A stretch of DNA of 64,000 bases from an uncultured Bacteroidales bacterium (GCA_900315935.1 ONBB01000009.1:19483-83482), one strand, 5' to 3'; numbered from the stretch's first letter, positions 24,894 through 33,582 are shown. Program-made: numbers and translations. Notes: generated by a model not told the origin, from the letters alone.

Positions 24894-24935
24894 CTGGGTT
24901 GTCGTAGTTGTCAACGTTGCCGTTGGAAGAAAATT

Positions 24936-27236
24936 CTAGAACATCACCTGCAGGCCGACCTCGAGGCGGGGCAGGAGCACCTCGTCGGCGGCCACCTCGC
25001 CGCCCAGGCCGTTGAGGCGGTAGCGGGCGTAGAGGCCGAAGTAGTTGTAGGTGAGGCGTGTGGTGAGGCCGTAGTTGAAGCGGTAGCCGTCGAGGGCGGT
25101 GGGGTTGCCGAGTATCTCTTCGCTCGAACCGGCAACAAGGCCGTCGCCCACGAGTTTGGCCTTGATACGGTAGAAGGAGTAGCCATAGCTGCCGTAGACG
25201 CCGAGATCCCAGTGGAATCCCTTGTGGTTGAGGCCGCCGGGCTGGAAGCGGATGCGCTGGAAGAGTTCGAGCGAGACTTCGCCCAGCGAGAGGCGGCGGC
25301 GGGTTACCTCCGCGTTGCCAAGACTCAAGTAGCCCCGCATCGGGATATTCAGCAGGCGTTCCAACTTGTTGAGTTCACGGTCGTTGAAGCGGTAGAAGGT
25401 TTTGGCCCATTCGAGTCCGAGGCCGATGGAGTAGGCCTTGGTGAAGTGGTAGCTCTGGCGGATGCCGATGTGCCAGGCCGGGGACCAAAGGTTGGATTTC
25501 AGTTCCTCGTCGCCCAGGGCGATGGGGCGGCCGAACATGAGGTAGGCATCGCGTATCCAGCGGCTCTCCTTGGCGCGCTCAAGGGCGGGGACATGGCTCT
25601 CAATGTCGGAGTAGGTGTAGTTGCCCTTGCTGTGCTCGAATCCGGCGGTAATCCACGGCGTGGCGGGTGCGGTGGGCTGGTCGAAGGTGTACTCGGCGGT
25701 GTAGCCATTGGCGTTGACCACGAGGCGGGTGCCGCCCTGGAAGTCGATTGAAATGCCGGAATCGAATTTGTGGTACTTCCGCTGGCCGTAGCGGGTGATG
25801 AGGCCGTCGGCGGCCACGTCCTTGAAGAAGATGAGCAGCGAGGTGTCGTTGCGCAGGGGGATGACGCTGACGCGGGTGGCACTCTGGCGCTCGAAGCGGA
25901 AGGTGGGCGCGACCTGTTTCTGCTGGCCGGTGAAGTAGCTGGCCTGGGGCACGCCGTAGCCGAAGGCGTAGTCGCAGTAGGGGTAGAGGTCGGCGCTGCG
26001 CTGGATAAGGTCGAACATCTGCATGGCGGTCTTGTCGCGGTTCATCTGCCAGGCACAGGCGGCGAAGCCGGCCACCAAGGGGCAGGAGAAGCTGGTGCCG
26101 TGGACCATCTGGTACCCTCCCTTGCCATGGGGATTGGCGGCCCAGGTGCGGGCGAAGGCGCAGACGTTGGGCTTCTGGCGGCCGTCGGCCGTGGGACCGT
26201 AGGAGGCGAAGTCGATGTGGGAGTAATTGTCGAGGGAATGGTATATGCCGCCCACGCAGAGCACGCTGTCGGCATCGGAGGGGGTTACGATGGTCTTCCA
26301 CTTGCTGTCGGCGCCCTCGTTGCCGGCCGAGGAGCAGACAAGGATACCCTTGCGGGCAGCCATGTTGCCGGCACGGGCCACGTAGGAGGTGCCGTTCATG
26401 TCCTTGGTGTAGTAGCGATCCTTGCCGTAGCCGAGGCTGGAGGAGATGATGTTGGCGCCCAGCTTGTCGGCCCACTCCATGGCCTGCATCCACCAGATTT
26501 CCTCCTTGAAAGGCTCGGGTTCCACCTCGGTACGGGCCAGGAGGAACTCGGCGCCGGTGGCCAGGCCGAGATCCTTGCCGCCCATGCGGCCGGCGATGCA
26601 GGAGAGGGTCATGGTGCCGTGGCCGTTCCAGCCGTAGACATCCTCCTTCTTGTTGGGGAAGTTCCAGGTCTTCAGGATGCGTCCCGCATCACGCAGGTGG
26701 GCAAACGCCTCGTGGGTGTTCACCTTGGGGAAGCCGCCGTCGAACACGGCGATGCGCATGCCGCGGCCGTCAATGCCTTTCTCACGGAAGAGTTGCCCCT
26801 GCATGCGGACGACCTGGTCAGTGAGGGTGGTGTCGATGTTTTCTGAATAATCAGAATATTCAGAAAAATCGGAAGAGGCCAACGTGGCGCGGCTGGCAAT
26901 GAGTTGCACGCGCAGCACATAGGGCAGGGCCTCGATCTGCGCTGCCTGGTCGGGCGTGGCTACGATGCCCACGGCGTTCATCCAGCGGCTGCTGCCCACG
27001 TGCTCCATGGCCAACGCCGACACCCCCTGCTCGTAGGCCGGGCTGACGGGATAGTTGCTCACGTCATAGAGGTCGGCACCGCACTGGGCGTAGCGCTCCA
27101 ACGCCTTGGCGTCGAAATAGGTGTAGGGGTCGAACTCGCTGTCCGACTTGTCGGCCAGGAAGACCCAGTAGGTGTTCTGCGCCTGCGCTGCCAGGGCGGC
27201 GAGAGCAAGCATCAAAAAGGTCAGTGTCTTTTTCAT
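24936..27236 (-). CDS. S8 (subtilisin-like) serine peptidase with C-terminal beta-barrel-like domain
   Basis: A 766-residue exported subtilase. Signal peptide MKKTLTFLMLALAALAAQAQ; pro-region about 21-140; catalytic Asp166 (AVFDGG), His206 (NGHGTMT), oxyanion Asn306 (SSAGNEG) and Ser382 (GTSFSCPLVAG). After residue 450 no sorting domain of the usual T9SS kind is seen; instead amphipathic strands (YSIGLGLEWAKTFY, YNYFGLYARYRLNG, LEVGLQVMF) end in Phe, like an outer-membrane barrel that could anchor the protease. Residues 121-133 (SSDFSEYSDYSEN) come from a 9-bp repeat. The start overlaps the recO stop (ATGA); last gene of a seven-gene operon. Confidence 0.92.
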   Translation of the reverse strand: MKKTLTFLMLALAALAAQAQNTYWVFLADKSDSEFDPYTYFDAKALERYAQCGADLYDVSNYPVSPAYEQGVSALAMEHVGSSRWMNAVGIVATPDQAAQIEALPYVLRVQLIASRATLASSDFSEYSDYSENIDTTLTDQVVRMQGQLFREKGIDGRGMRIAVFDGGFPKVNTHEAFAHLRDAGRILKTWNFPNKKEDVYGWNGHGTMTLSCIAGRMGGKDLGLATGAEFLLARTEVEPEPFKEEIWWMQAMEWADKLGANIISSSLGYGKDRYYTKDMNGTSYVARAGNMAARKGILVCSSAGNEGADSKWKTIVTPSDADSVLCVGGIYHSLDNYSHIDFASYGPTADGRQKPNVCAFARTWAANPHGKGGYQMVHGTSFSCPLVAGFAACAWQMNRDKTAMQMFDLIQRSADLYPYCDYAFGYGVPQASYFTGQQKQVAPTFRFERQSATRVSVIPLRNDTSLLIFFKDVAADGLITRYGQRKYHKFDSGISIDFQGGTRLVVNANGYTAEYTFDQPTAPATPWITAGFEHSKGNYTYSDIESHVPALERAKESRWIRDAYLMFGRPIALGDEELKSNLWSPAWHIGIRQSYHFTKAYSIGLGLEWAKTFYRFNDRELNKLERLLNIPMRGYLSLGNAEVTRRRLSLGEVSLELFQRIRFQPGGLNHKGFHWDLGVYGSYGYSFYRIKAKLVGDGLVAGSSEEILGNPTALDGYRFNYGLTTRLTYNYFGLYARYRLNGLGGEVAADEVLLPRLEVGLQVMF

Positions 27237-27943
27237 CTTAATATGGTATGAAGGATTTCGTGACTGTGTAGGTTGCCGAAGCCGCTGAGGTGTAGCTGGA
27301 AGTAGGCGATGAGGGCGCTGAGGAGGTCGCGGCGAATGCTGGAGGAGACAGAGGGAGTAATGGGGCGTGAAGGAGAGTGGAAGGAGGAAAGATAGCTATG
27401 GAGCACGGTGGAGAGCTGGGGCGTGAGGGTGGTCTCGGTGGGGGCGCCCACAAAGCGGCCCTCTTGGAGGTCGAAGTAGGGGTGGTGAGCATCGTAGTTG
27501 TTCAGCGGCTCGATGCCGAGGTGGTGCGCCACGGCGAGCATAAACAGTTGTGGGAGTGAGGAGTGAGGGGTGAGGAGCGAGGAACTCGTATTCTCCACAT
27601 AGTCCCACAACTCGGGCATGGGCTCCTCCTCGCGCAAGGTCTTGTAGAGCACCTCGGTCATGAAGAACCGCAACGCATTGGCCACCGGGTCGGAGGGCTG
27701 TCCCGGGTGGCGCGGGGCAAGCTCCTTGACGTGGTTGAGGTCGGTCTTGGGGTTGGCGTAGACCACCATGTCGAGGCTCGAGAGGGGCTGCAGCATATTC
27801 TGCTTGGTACGTCCGCGCGCGCTGCGCACACCTTTAATCATATAGGAACGCACTCCCAGCTGGCGGGTGAACACCTTGGCCACCACCGACGACTCGGCGT
27901 AGGGCGTGGTGTGCAGTACGAGGCCGGGGGTGGAGAGGGTCAT
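27233..27943 (-). CDS. recO: DNA repair protein RecO
   Basis: A 236-residue RecO with the N-terminal OB fold (GLVLHTTPYAESSVVAKVFTR, residues 7-27, then MIKGVRSARGRTKQNMLQPLS) and helical C-terminal domain. It acts with RecF/RecR to load RecA on SSB-coated DNA. Residues about 120-131 ([12 protein letters not shown]) are encoded by a GAGTGAGGA-type minisatellite and split the helical domain at a loop; the peptide nearly matches the insert in QueE. No zinc-binding Cys cluster is visible. The gene lies between porZ and the subtilase on the same strand. Confidence 0.93.
   Translation of the reverse strand: MTLSTPGLVLHTTPYAESSVVAKVFTRQLGVRSYMIKGVRSARGRTKQNMLQPLSSLDMVVYANPKTDLNHVKELAPRHPGQPSDPVANALRFFMTEVLYKTLREEEPMPELWDYVENTSSSLLTPHSSLPQLFMLAVAHHLGIEPLNNYDAHHPYFDLQEGRFVGAPTETTLTPQLSTVLHSYLSSFHSPSRPITPSVSSSIRRDLLSALIAYFQLHLSGFGNLHSHEILHTILR
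27552..27586. repeat. In-frame GAGTGAGGA-type repeat inside recO
   Basis: Tandem GGAGTGAGGAGTGAGGGGTG-type units. On the coding strand they give CTCACCCCTCACTCCTC and encode [11 protein letters not shown]. Confidence 0.9.
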
Positions 27944-27946
27944 GGC

Positions 27947-27977
27947 GAGTTATGAGTTATGAGTTATGAGTTACGAG
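27947..27977. repeat. GAGTTAT tandem repeat forming the porZ-recO spacer
   Basis: Four consecutive GAGTTAT/GAGTTAC units make up nearly all of the 35-bp spacer between porZ and recO; complement of the AACTCAT units inside the helicase gene. Confidence 0.9.
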
Positions 27978-27978
27978 G

Positions 27979-30276
27979 TTACCTTACTATCAGAATTTTA
28001 GCCACCGAACGGTTGTCGCCGTGCTCGTCGGAGGCGAAGACGTAGTAGACTCCGCTGGCCACCTTCTCACCGTTGTGCGTGCGACCATACCAGATGGCCT
28101 GGCCGCCGTGGGCGGTGGTGGAGTAGACGGTGTGGCCGGCGGCATCGGTGATATGTACCAAACCGTTGCGCGTGAGCCCCTTGATGGCGATAGGGCCGTC
28201 GTAGTCGGGCCGCACGGGGTTGGGGAAGGCATAGACCTCGGAGAGGGGGTTGGAGACGGCATAGGTGGCGGTGCCGCGGTAGACCTGCAGGCCACGGTCG
28301 GTGCCGACATACACCTCGCCTGTGCGCTCGTTGATGCCGAGGGCGACGATACGGTCGGAGAAGAGCGGACTGTTGGCCGTGGTGAAATGCTCCAGCTGGT
28401 CCATCCCGTTGGCCGACAGGAGGTAGAGGCCGCCGTTGGCGGTGCCCACCCACTTGCGGTTGGCGCCGTCGACGGCGATGGCGGTGATGCTCTCGTAGGC
28501 CATTAAATACTCATAGAACTCACCATTGAAGATGGTGATGTTGTTGCAAGTAACGGGCGACATCTCCCCTGCCCCACCGTTGTTGAAGGCCTTGGAGCCA
28601 TCGTAGATTACCTTTATTCCCTTGTTGGTGCCCAACCAAAGGGAACCACCCTGATCCTGCACCAGGGCGGTTACGGCATCGGTGTTGAGTTTGCTGCCGT
28701 TGTTGGGGTTGACGCGCGCCATACGGTTCTTGCCGTCGTGTACATATATTATATTGTTGCGGCCGAGGAACCATTTGTAGCCCGTTATGCTGTCCCACAC
28801 CAACTTGTCCACTTCGGGCACGGAGACCATGGCCTCGGTGGAGAAGCGCTCCCATGTGCCGTCGGTGCGCCGCACGGCCAAGGCGTGGCTGCTCTGCGAG
28901 TTGAGCACCCAGAGGTCGCCCTGACGGTCAAATGCCACGGCGCCGGTGTTGAGCCTGGAGTAACTGCCCGAGGTATAGGGTACCAAGGCGCCGGCGGTGT
29001 TGGTCTCGTCGTAAAGCTGCTTCACCTGGTTGTCGCGCACCGAGGCTACACCGCAGCCCCAAAGGGCGACAACCATCTCGTTGGTGTCGAGCGGATTGAC
29101 AGCCACATCCACCACGTCGGCGCAGCCGTCGAGCATGCCGTTAGAGAGGTCGAGGCCACTCCACCGGCCACCCGAAGCGGTAAGCAGGTTGGGGCTGATA
29201 TAGGTATTGGCATAGGTGGCGGTGTGGCCACCGGGGCAGAGCATCATGCGGTAGTTGAAGGGTACCAGGCGGTAGGTGTTGTCGTGCGAGAAGGGGCCGT
29301 CGGGACGGAAGACATTGTAGCCATCGGCCGTGATGTGCATCAATCCTTCCCATTCGTGCCCCACCCACAGGGTGCCGTCCGACGCGGTTACGGCGTCGAA
29401 GGCCGAGAGACTGCCCCAGGCGTAAGAGCAGATACTGTCGTAGCATTCGAGGTTGGCGTTGTATTGCACCACACAGCGGTCGCGCGTGAGGGTTACCTTG
29501 CCGCCACCCACATGCACCGAGTTGATTACACCGCGGTTCCATGCGCGGTAGCCCGTGTCGGTGTGTGCATACAGGGTGAGTTGCAGCGGGTCGTAGGTGT
29601 GTCCGCCCAGCAGCAGGCGACCGCCGAAGTTCTCAAGCAGCGTGAGCGTGATGCCGTCCATGCGGCGGTCCACCTCCCAGCGGTCGCTGACCGAGGGGAA
29701 GCGTTCGCTGGCGGCGAGGCGCTTGAGACCCTCGCCGGTGGCGGCGTAGAGGCTGTCGCCCACAAAGGCGAGGTCGTAGACCGGCGTATGGGTGCCGCCG
29801 GCACCCAGGTACCAGGTCTCCTTGATTTCGTGCCGCGAGAGGTCGACCACCACCACACCGAAGCCGGTGGCGAGATACGCCCTGCCATTGGCGAAGCGGA
29901 TATGGAAGATGCTTTTGTCGCCGGGTATCTCGCTGCGCTTGATGTCGGAGAGATTATAGGTGCGGCCGTCGGCGATGAGGTCGATATTGGAGTTGTTGTA
30001 GGCCACCACCAGACAGCGGTCGGCAACGCTGTAGGCCATGGCGGCAACGCCCACATCGCTGAGGCCGGCCCCTTTGGCCATGCGGGTCAGCGTGTTGTCC
30101 ACCGTGTCGTAGCAGAACACGCCGCCACGGGCCGCGGCATAGACTCGGTCGCCCGCCAGCGCCACATGGTAGACGGTCGAGTAGTCCAGGCAGTCGCGCC
30201 ACTTGCCGATGGCCACCTGGCCTCGGCCCACGGCCGCCATTGCCAGCAACAGCAGTATCAGTAACGTCCGTTTCAT
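27979..30276 (-). CDS. porZ: Type IX secretion system protein PorZ (two beta-propellers plus C-terminal domain)
   Basis: A 765-residue exported protein. Signal peptide MKRTLLILLLLAMAAVGRGQ, then the PorZ start AIGKWRDCLDYSTVYHVALA and propeller blades (YNLSDIKRSEIPGDKSIFHI, GVVVVDLSRHEI, GSLWLGTNKGIKVI, GEVYVGTDRGLQVY), ending with a sorting-type domain (VYAFPNPVRPDYDG...ASGVYYVFASDEHG). In Porphyromonas gingivalis PorZ is part of the outer-membrane attachment complex with PorU, PorV and PorQ, which removes sorting domains and attaches A-LPS. The N-terminal frame extension to 30774 overlaps mreD and is rejected; the ATG at 30276 overlaps the mreD stop. Strong evidence that the organism runs T9SS. 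Confidence 0.9.
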   Translation of the reverse strand: MKRTLLILLLLAMAAVGRGQVAIGKWRDCLDYSTVYHVALAGDRVYAAARGGVFCYDTVDNTLTRMAKGAGLSDVGVAAMAYSVADRCLVVAYNNSNIDLIADGRTYNLSDIKRSEIPGDKSIFHIRFANGRAYLATGFGVVVVDLSRHEIKETWYLGAGGTHTPVYDLAFVGDSLYAATGEGLKRLAASERFPSVSDRWEVDRRMDGITLTLLENFGGRLLLGGHTYDPLQLTLYAHTDTGYRAWNRGVINSVHVGGGKVTLTRDRCVVQYNANLECYDSICSYAWGSLSAFDAVTASDGTLWVGHEWEGLMHITADGYNVFRPDGPFSHDNTYRLVPFNYRMMLCPGGHTATYANTYISPNLLTASGGRWSGLDLSNGMLDGCADVVDVAVNPLDTNEMVVALWGCGVASVRDNQVKQLYDETNTAGALVPYTSGSYSRLNTGAVAFDRQGDLWVLNSQSSHALAVRRTDGTWERFSTEAMVSVPEVDKLVWDSITGYKWFLGRNNIIYVHDGKNRMARVNPNNGSKLNTDAVTALVQDQGGSLWLGTNKGIKVIYDGSKAFNNGGAGEMSPVTCNNITIFNGEFYEYLMAYESITAIAVDGANRKWVGTANGGLYLLSANGMDQLEHFTTANSPLFSDRIVALGINERTGEVYVGTDRGLQVYRGTATYAVSNPLSEVYAFPNPVRPDYDGPIAIKGLTRNGLVHITDAAGHTVYSTTAHGGQAIWYGRTHNGEKVASGVYYVFASDEHGDNRSVAKILIVR

Positions 30277-30788
30277 TGGTTGTCTTTCTTTAGGAAAACA
30301 AACTGGTAGAGCACCGCCAGCAGGGTGGTTACCAGGGTGCTGCACACCGTGGCCAGCAGCACGCCGCCAAAGCCGCGGAAGCCGAACAGCTCCGTCGTGT
30401 AGAACACCAGGTAGAATACCGCCAGCAGGAGCATCAGGTAGCTGATGAAGTACTGCGGCGTAACGCTGTAGATGCTGGGGGTTGCGATGACCACGGGCTC
30501 GTTGCGCGTCAGGATGCGGTCCACGAAAAGGATGCGCAACATGGCCACCATGGTGCAGGCCAGGGCGTGGAAACCCAGCATGTTGCTCATCACATCCATC
30601 AGCAGACCCGTGCCGAAGGCGATGAGGAGCATCGGGATGCGGCGCGTGTCGGTGGGCAGCATGAGGATGAACAGCACGTAGAGCATCGGCATCACGTAGC
30701 CACCCAAGTACACATGGTTGAGCACCAACAGCTGCAGCAACATCAGCAGCGCAAAGCGTCCTATGATTCGCCATACCTGTTTAGTCAT
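30273..30788 (-). CDS. mreD: Rod shape-determining protein MreD
   Basis: A 171-residue integral membrane protein with five to six hydrophobic segments, start MTKQVWRIIGRFALLMLLQL, and the typical FGTGLLMDVMSNMLGFHAL middle. MreD works with MreC, MreB, RodA and PBP2 in the elongasome that lays down lateral wall. It overlaps mreC upstream (8 bp) and porZ downstream. Assignment rests on topology, length and position next to mreC. Confidence 0.92.
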   Translation of the reverse strand: MTKQVWRIIGRFALLMLLQLLVLNHVYLGGYVMPMLYVLFILMLPTDTRRIPMLLIAFGTGLLMDVMSNMLGFHALACTMVAMLRILFVDRILTRNEPVVIATPSIYSVTPQYFISYLMLLLAVFYLVFYTTELFGFRGFGGVLLATVCSTLVTTLLAVLYQFVFLKKDNQ

Positions 30789-31629
30789 GACCCAGGGGAT
30801 TAAGTGTGTGTTTCATAAGGGTGTCCTGTTCGGCGCGGAAGCGGTTGTTGATGATGTAGACGTGGTCCAGCTTGTTGAAGTCGGTGGCCAGCCTGATGCG
30901 CACCTTGTAGAAGCCGCTGCCGGAGAGAGTCTCGGCCTCCTCGACATAGCCCACGGCGATGCCCTCGGGGAAGTCGCCCGCCAGGCCGGAGGTGATGATG
31001 GTGTCGCCCTCGTTGAACTGATGGGTGGTGGGCACATCGACCACCTGTGCATAGCGGTAGTCGAGGCCGTCCCACACCAGCGAGCCGCTGATGCCGGTGC
31101 GCTTCACGCGCACACTGTTGCGGCTGTCCGAGTGGAGCACGGGCATGATGGTGGCGAAGTTGTCCGACACCGACATCACCACGCCCACGATGCCGCCAGG
31201 CGAGATGACAGCCATGTCGGGCTCGAGGCCGTGGGTGCGGCCTTTGTTTATCATGATGTAGTTGTTCTGCTGGCTCCACGAGTTCTTGATGACCCGCGCC
31301 TCGGTGTAGCTGTAGCGCTGCAGGTAGACGGTGTCGTTCACCTCGAACTCGCGGTCGCTGAAGCTGATGTAGGAGGACTCCATCTGTGCGCGCAGCAGGG
31401 CGTTCTCGGCGGCCAGGCGGTCGTTCTCGGCCTTGAGGCCGAAGTAGCCGCCCACGCTGTTCACACCGCTGTACCACTCGCCCGCCACGCTGTTGGTCCA
31501 GGCGATAAGGCGCGAGCTCTGGTAATAGCTCGTCCGCGCCATCAGCACCAGGCTGACCGCCACCAGCAGGAGGAAGACCAGCACGTAGTCGTAGTCCTTG
31601 ACCAGTCGTATAATCCGATTCTCACTCAT
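30781..31629 (-). CDS. mreC: Rod shape-determining protein MreC
   Basis: A 282-residue bitopic protein: short cytoplasmic start, one transmembrane helix (YVLVFLLLVAVSLVLMA, residues 15-31), a coiled-coil (LKAENDRLAAENALLRAQ) and the beta-rich MreC core with INKGRTHGLEPDMAVISPGGIVG and DTIITSGLAGDFPEGIAVG. It scaffolds the elongasome. Overlaps gmk upstream by 8 bp. The usual neighbours mreB, PBP2 and rodA are not adjacent here; gmk and porZ flank mreCD instead. Confidence 0.95.
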   Translation of the reverse strand: MSENRIIRLVKDYDYVLVFLLLVAVSLVLMARTSYYQSSRLIAWTNSVAGEWYSGVNSVGGYFGLKAENDRLAAENALLRAQMESSYISFSDREFEVNDTVYLQRYSYTEARVIKNSWSQQNNYIMINKGRTHGLEPDMAVISPGGIVGVVMSVSDNFATIMPVLHSDSRNSVRVKRTGISGSLVWDGLDYRYAQVVDVPTTHQFNEGDTIITSGLAGDFPEGIAVGYVEEAETLSGSGFYKVRIRLATDFNKLDHVYIINNRFRAEQDTLMKHTLNPLGHD

Positions 31630-32185
31630 CGAGGAAGGCTTCTACCACACGGCGGGTCTCGTCGACGGCCTTTTGCAGGTCGTCGTTCACAATGGTTACG
31701 TCGAAGCGCGGGGCCTGCTTCAACTCCTCGGCGCTGCGGCCGAGGCGCTTGACGATGGCCTCCTCGCTGTCGGTGCCGCGGCTGCGCAGGCGCTGCTCCA
31801 GCACCTCGAGGCTGGGCGGCATCACAAATATCGACAGGGCCTGCTGGCCGAAGTACTGCTTGAGGTTGCTGCCACCGTTCACATCCACGTCGAAGACTAT
31901 CGTCTTCCCTTCGGCCCAGATGCGCTCCACCTCGCTCTTGAGGGTGCCGTAGCAGGTGCCCTGGTAGACCTCCTCCCACTCCAGGAAGTCGCCCGCCGCG
32001 ACGCGCTGGCGGAACTCCTCCTGGCTGAGGAAGTAGTAGTCGTGGCCGTGCCGCTCGTCGCCGCGCGGCTGGCGCGAGGTGGCCGAGATGCTGAAGTCGA
32101 AGCAGTCGAAGTACCGCATCAACTCCTTGATAATCGTCGTCTTGCCGCAGCCCGACGGTGCCGAGAACAATATCGCCTTACCCAT
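31622..32185 (-). CDS. gmk: Guanylate kinase
   Basis: A 187-residue Gmk (EC 2.7.4.8), GMP + ATP to GDP + ADP. P-loop FSAPSGCGKTT near the start; GMP-binding region SISATSRQPRGDERHGHDYYFLS; FLEWEEVYQGTCYGTLKSEVE; VFDVDVNGGSNLKQYF. I start at MGKAILF (32185), as the preceding eight codons are not family-like; this leaves 7 bp after the upstream gene. Second gene in the long operon. Confidence 0.96.
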   Translation of the reverse strand: MGKAILFSAPSGCGKTTIIKELMRYFDCFDFSISATSRQPRGDERHGHDYYFLSQEEFRQRVAAGDFLEWEEVYQGTCYGTLKSEVERIWAEGKTIVFDVDVNGGSNLKQYFGQQALSIFVMPPSLEVLEQRLRSRGTDSEEAIVKRLGRSAEELKQAPRFDVTIVNDDLQKAVDETRRVVEAFLDE

Positions 32186-32192
32186 CGCGCTG

Positions 32193-33185
32193 CTAGAATT
32201 TCTTGTCAAACACCGAGTAGAAGGTCTTCACCGCCAGCGACCCCTCGTCCCAGCGGTACTGCGCCGCCGTCTCGTTGACGCAGAGCAGGGCCTCGTCGCG
32301 GTTGTCGATGGCGTTGAGCCGCAGGATGAAGTCGTTGTATGCCTTCATGTTGTTGTGGAACAGCTCGCTCATGAAGCTGAACTTGTCGTTGATGTTGATC
32401 ACCGTGCGCAGGTCGCTCACCTTGTGCTGGCTGCTGACGGCCGACTGCTGTCCGCTGACGGCCGACTGCGCGCCCAGCGTGTCGCCTAGGGTGCGCACCG
32501 TGGGCTGCTCCTCGACGGGGCGCTTCAGGTAGTCCAGCAGCGACGCCTGGCCACCGGCCGCCACCACGGGGTCGGGGGTGGGTGAGGCGTGGGGAGTTTC
32601 CACGGGGGCAGGCTCCGGCTCGGGAGTGGGCTCGGGTGCCGGCTCGTTCATCTTGGACTCCACAATTATCTCGTCGAAGAGGAGGCTGTTGCCATTGGCC
32701 TCCAGGTCCTCCATCAGGGAGGCGGAGTGAGTGTTGAGCGCAGAGGCTTGGGGAGCCTCCACGGGTGCCGGCTCGGGGGCTGCCACGGGCTCGGGTTCAG
32801 GGGCAACCACAGGTTCGGCCACCGGCTCGGGAACCACCTCGAGTTCGGGAACCACTTCGGGCTCGGGAGCCACCTCGGGTTCAGGCTCCGGCTCGGGCTG
32901 GGGCTCAGGCACCGCAGCCACGACAGGTTCAGGCACCGCCATGGCGGCCATGGTGGCCATCACGGTCGACGACAGTATCTCCTCGTCGGGCCTGGGAGCC
33001 GTTGCCGCCGGCAGGCTGCCACCCACCTCCATGCGAATCGCCACGCTGTAAATCCGACGCAACTCCTCCATCAGCAGGTCGCGCTCTATGGCCGACACCT
33101 CGCCCTCATGCGCCACGATACGATTCGCCACAGCGCACAGCCGCTGCATGCCCTCTGTCAGTTCTTTGATGCTGTTTTTCATCAT
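32193..33185 (-). CDS. Hypothetical protein with Pro/Glu-repeat linker
   Basis: A 330-residue cytoplasmic-looking protein. Residues 1-60 are helical (IKELTEGMQRLCAVANRIVA); residues 80-230 are a low-complexity Pro-Glu-Val-Ala linker (EPEPEVAPEPEVVPE); residues about 255-330 form a compact C-terminal domain (DLRTVININDKFSFMSELFHNNMKAYNDFILRLNAIDNRDEAL). Between them, residues about 239-252 (AQSAVSGQQSAVSSQ) derive from a repeated CCGACTGCT-type sequence. I recall the INDKF.F...LF....AYN domain in Bacteroidota hypotheticals but no function. First gene of the gmk-mreCD-porZ-recO operon, so a morphogenesis or envelope link is possible by context only. Confidence 0.8.
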   Translation of the reverse strand: MMKNSIKELTEGMQRLCAVANRIVAHEGEVSAIERDLLMEELRRIYSVAIRMEVGGSLPAATAPRPDEEILSSTVMATMAAMAVPEPVVAAVPEPQPEPEPEPEVAPEPEVVPELEVVPEPVAEPVVAPEPEPVAAPEPAPVEAPQASALNTHSASLMEDLEANGNSLLFDEIIVESKMNEPAPEPTPEPEPAPVETPHASPTPDPVVAAGGQASLLDYLKRPVEEQPTVRTLGDTLGAQSAVSGQQSAVSSQHKVSDLRTVININDKFSFMSELFHNNMKAYNDFILRLNAIDNRDEALLCVNETAAQYRWDEGSLAVKTFYSVFDKKF

Positions 33186-33440
33186 GATATATTCGTTTAT
33201 TCTTTTGATAACAAGACACTTGCACCACTTCCACAGTGCAAAATTTCATCCGTAAAATTACAACATTTTTCCCATCCGCACGGCACCCTCCCGAAAAAGT
33301 TATCAAACACCCCGGTTAATAACTTCCACCGGCCAAAAACACCCCCATCCCCCCTCCATCGACCCATTCTGCACAATGAACCATATATACCACTGAAAAC
33401 AAGCATACTAACCGCACTCCACCCAGTTTCCCACGAGAAC

Positions 33441-33519
33441 ATGGTACCATAAGCTTCCATATCCTTCCAGTGCCTTTGTATTCCCCTACCGTTCCCCTAC
33501 CATTCCCCTACCGTCCCTC
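33441..33519 (-). repeat. Dispersed intergenic repeat, copy B
   Basis: Reverse complement of copy A (24767-24832). The two agree over the three AGGGGAA units and the ACAAAGGCACTGGAAGGATA and AAGCTTATGGTAC blocks with only one or two differences; one extra G-rich unit is present. Confidence 0.9.
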
Positions 33520-33582
33520 TCCCGAAACGGACCCTTTTTAAACTAATTTTAAATAAAATTTTGCCATGTCACACATTCTTCG

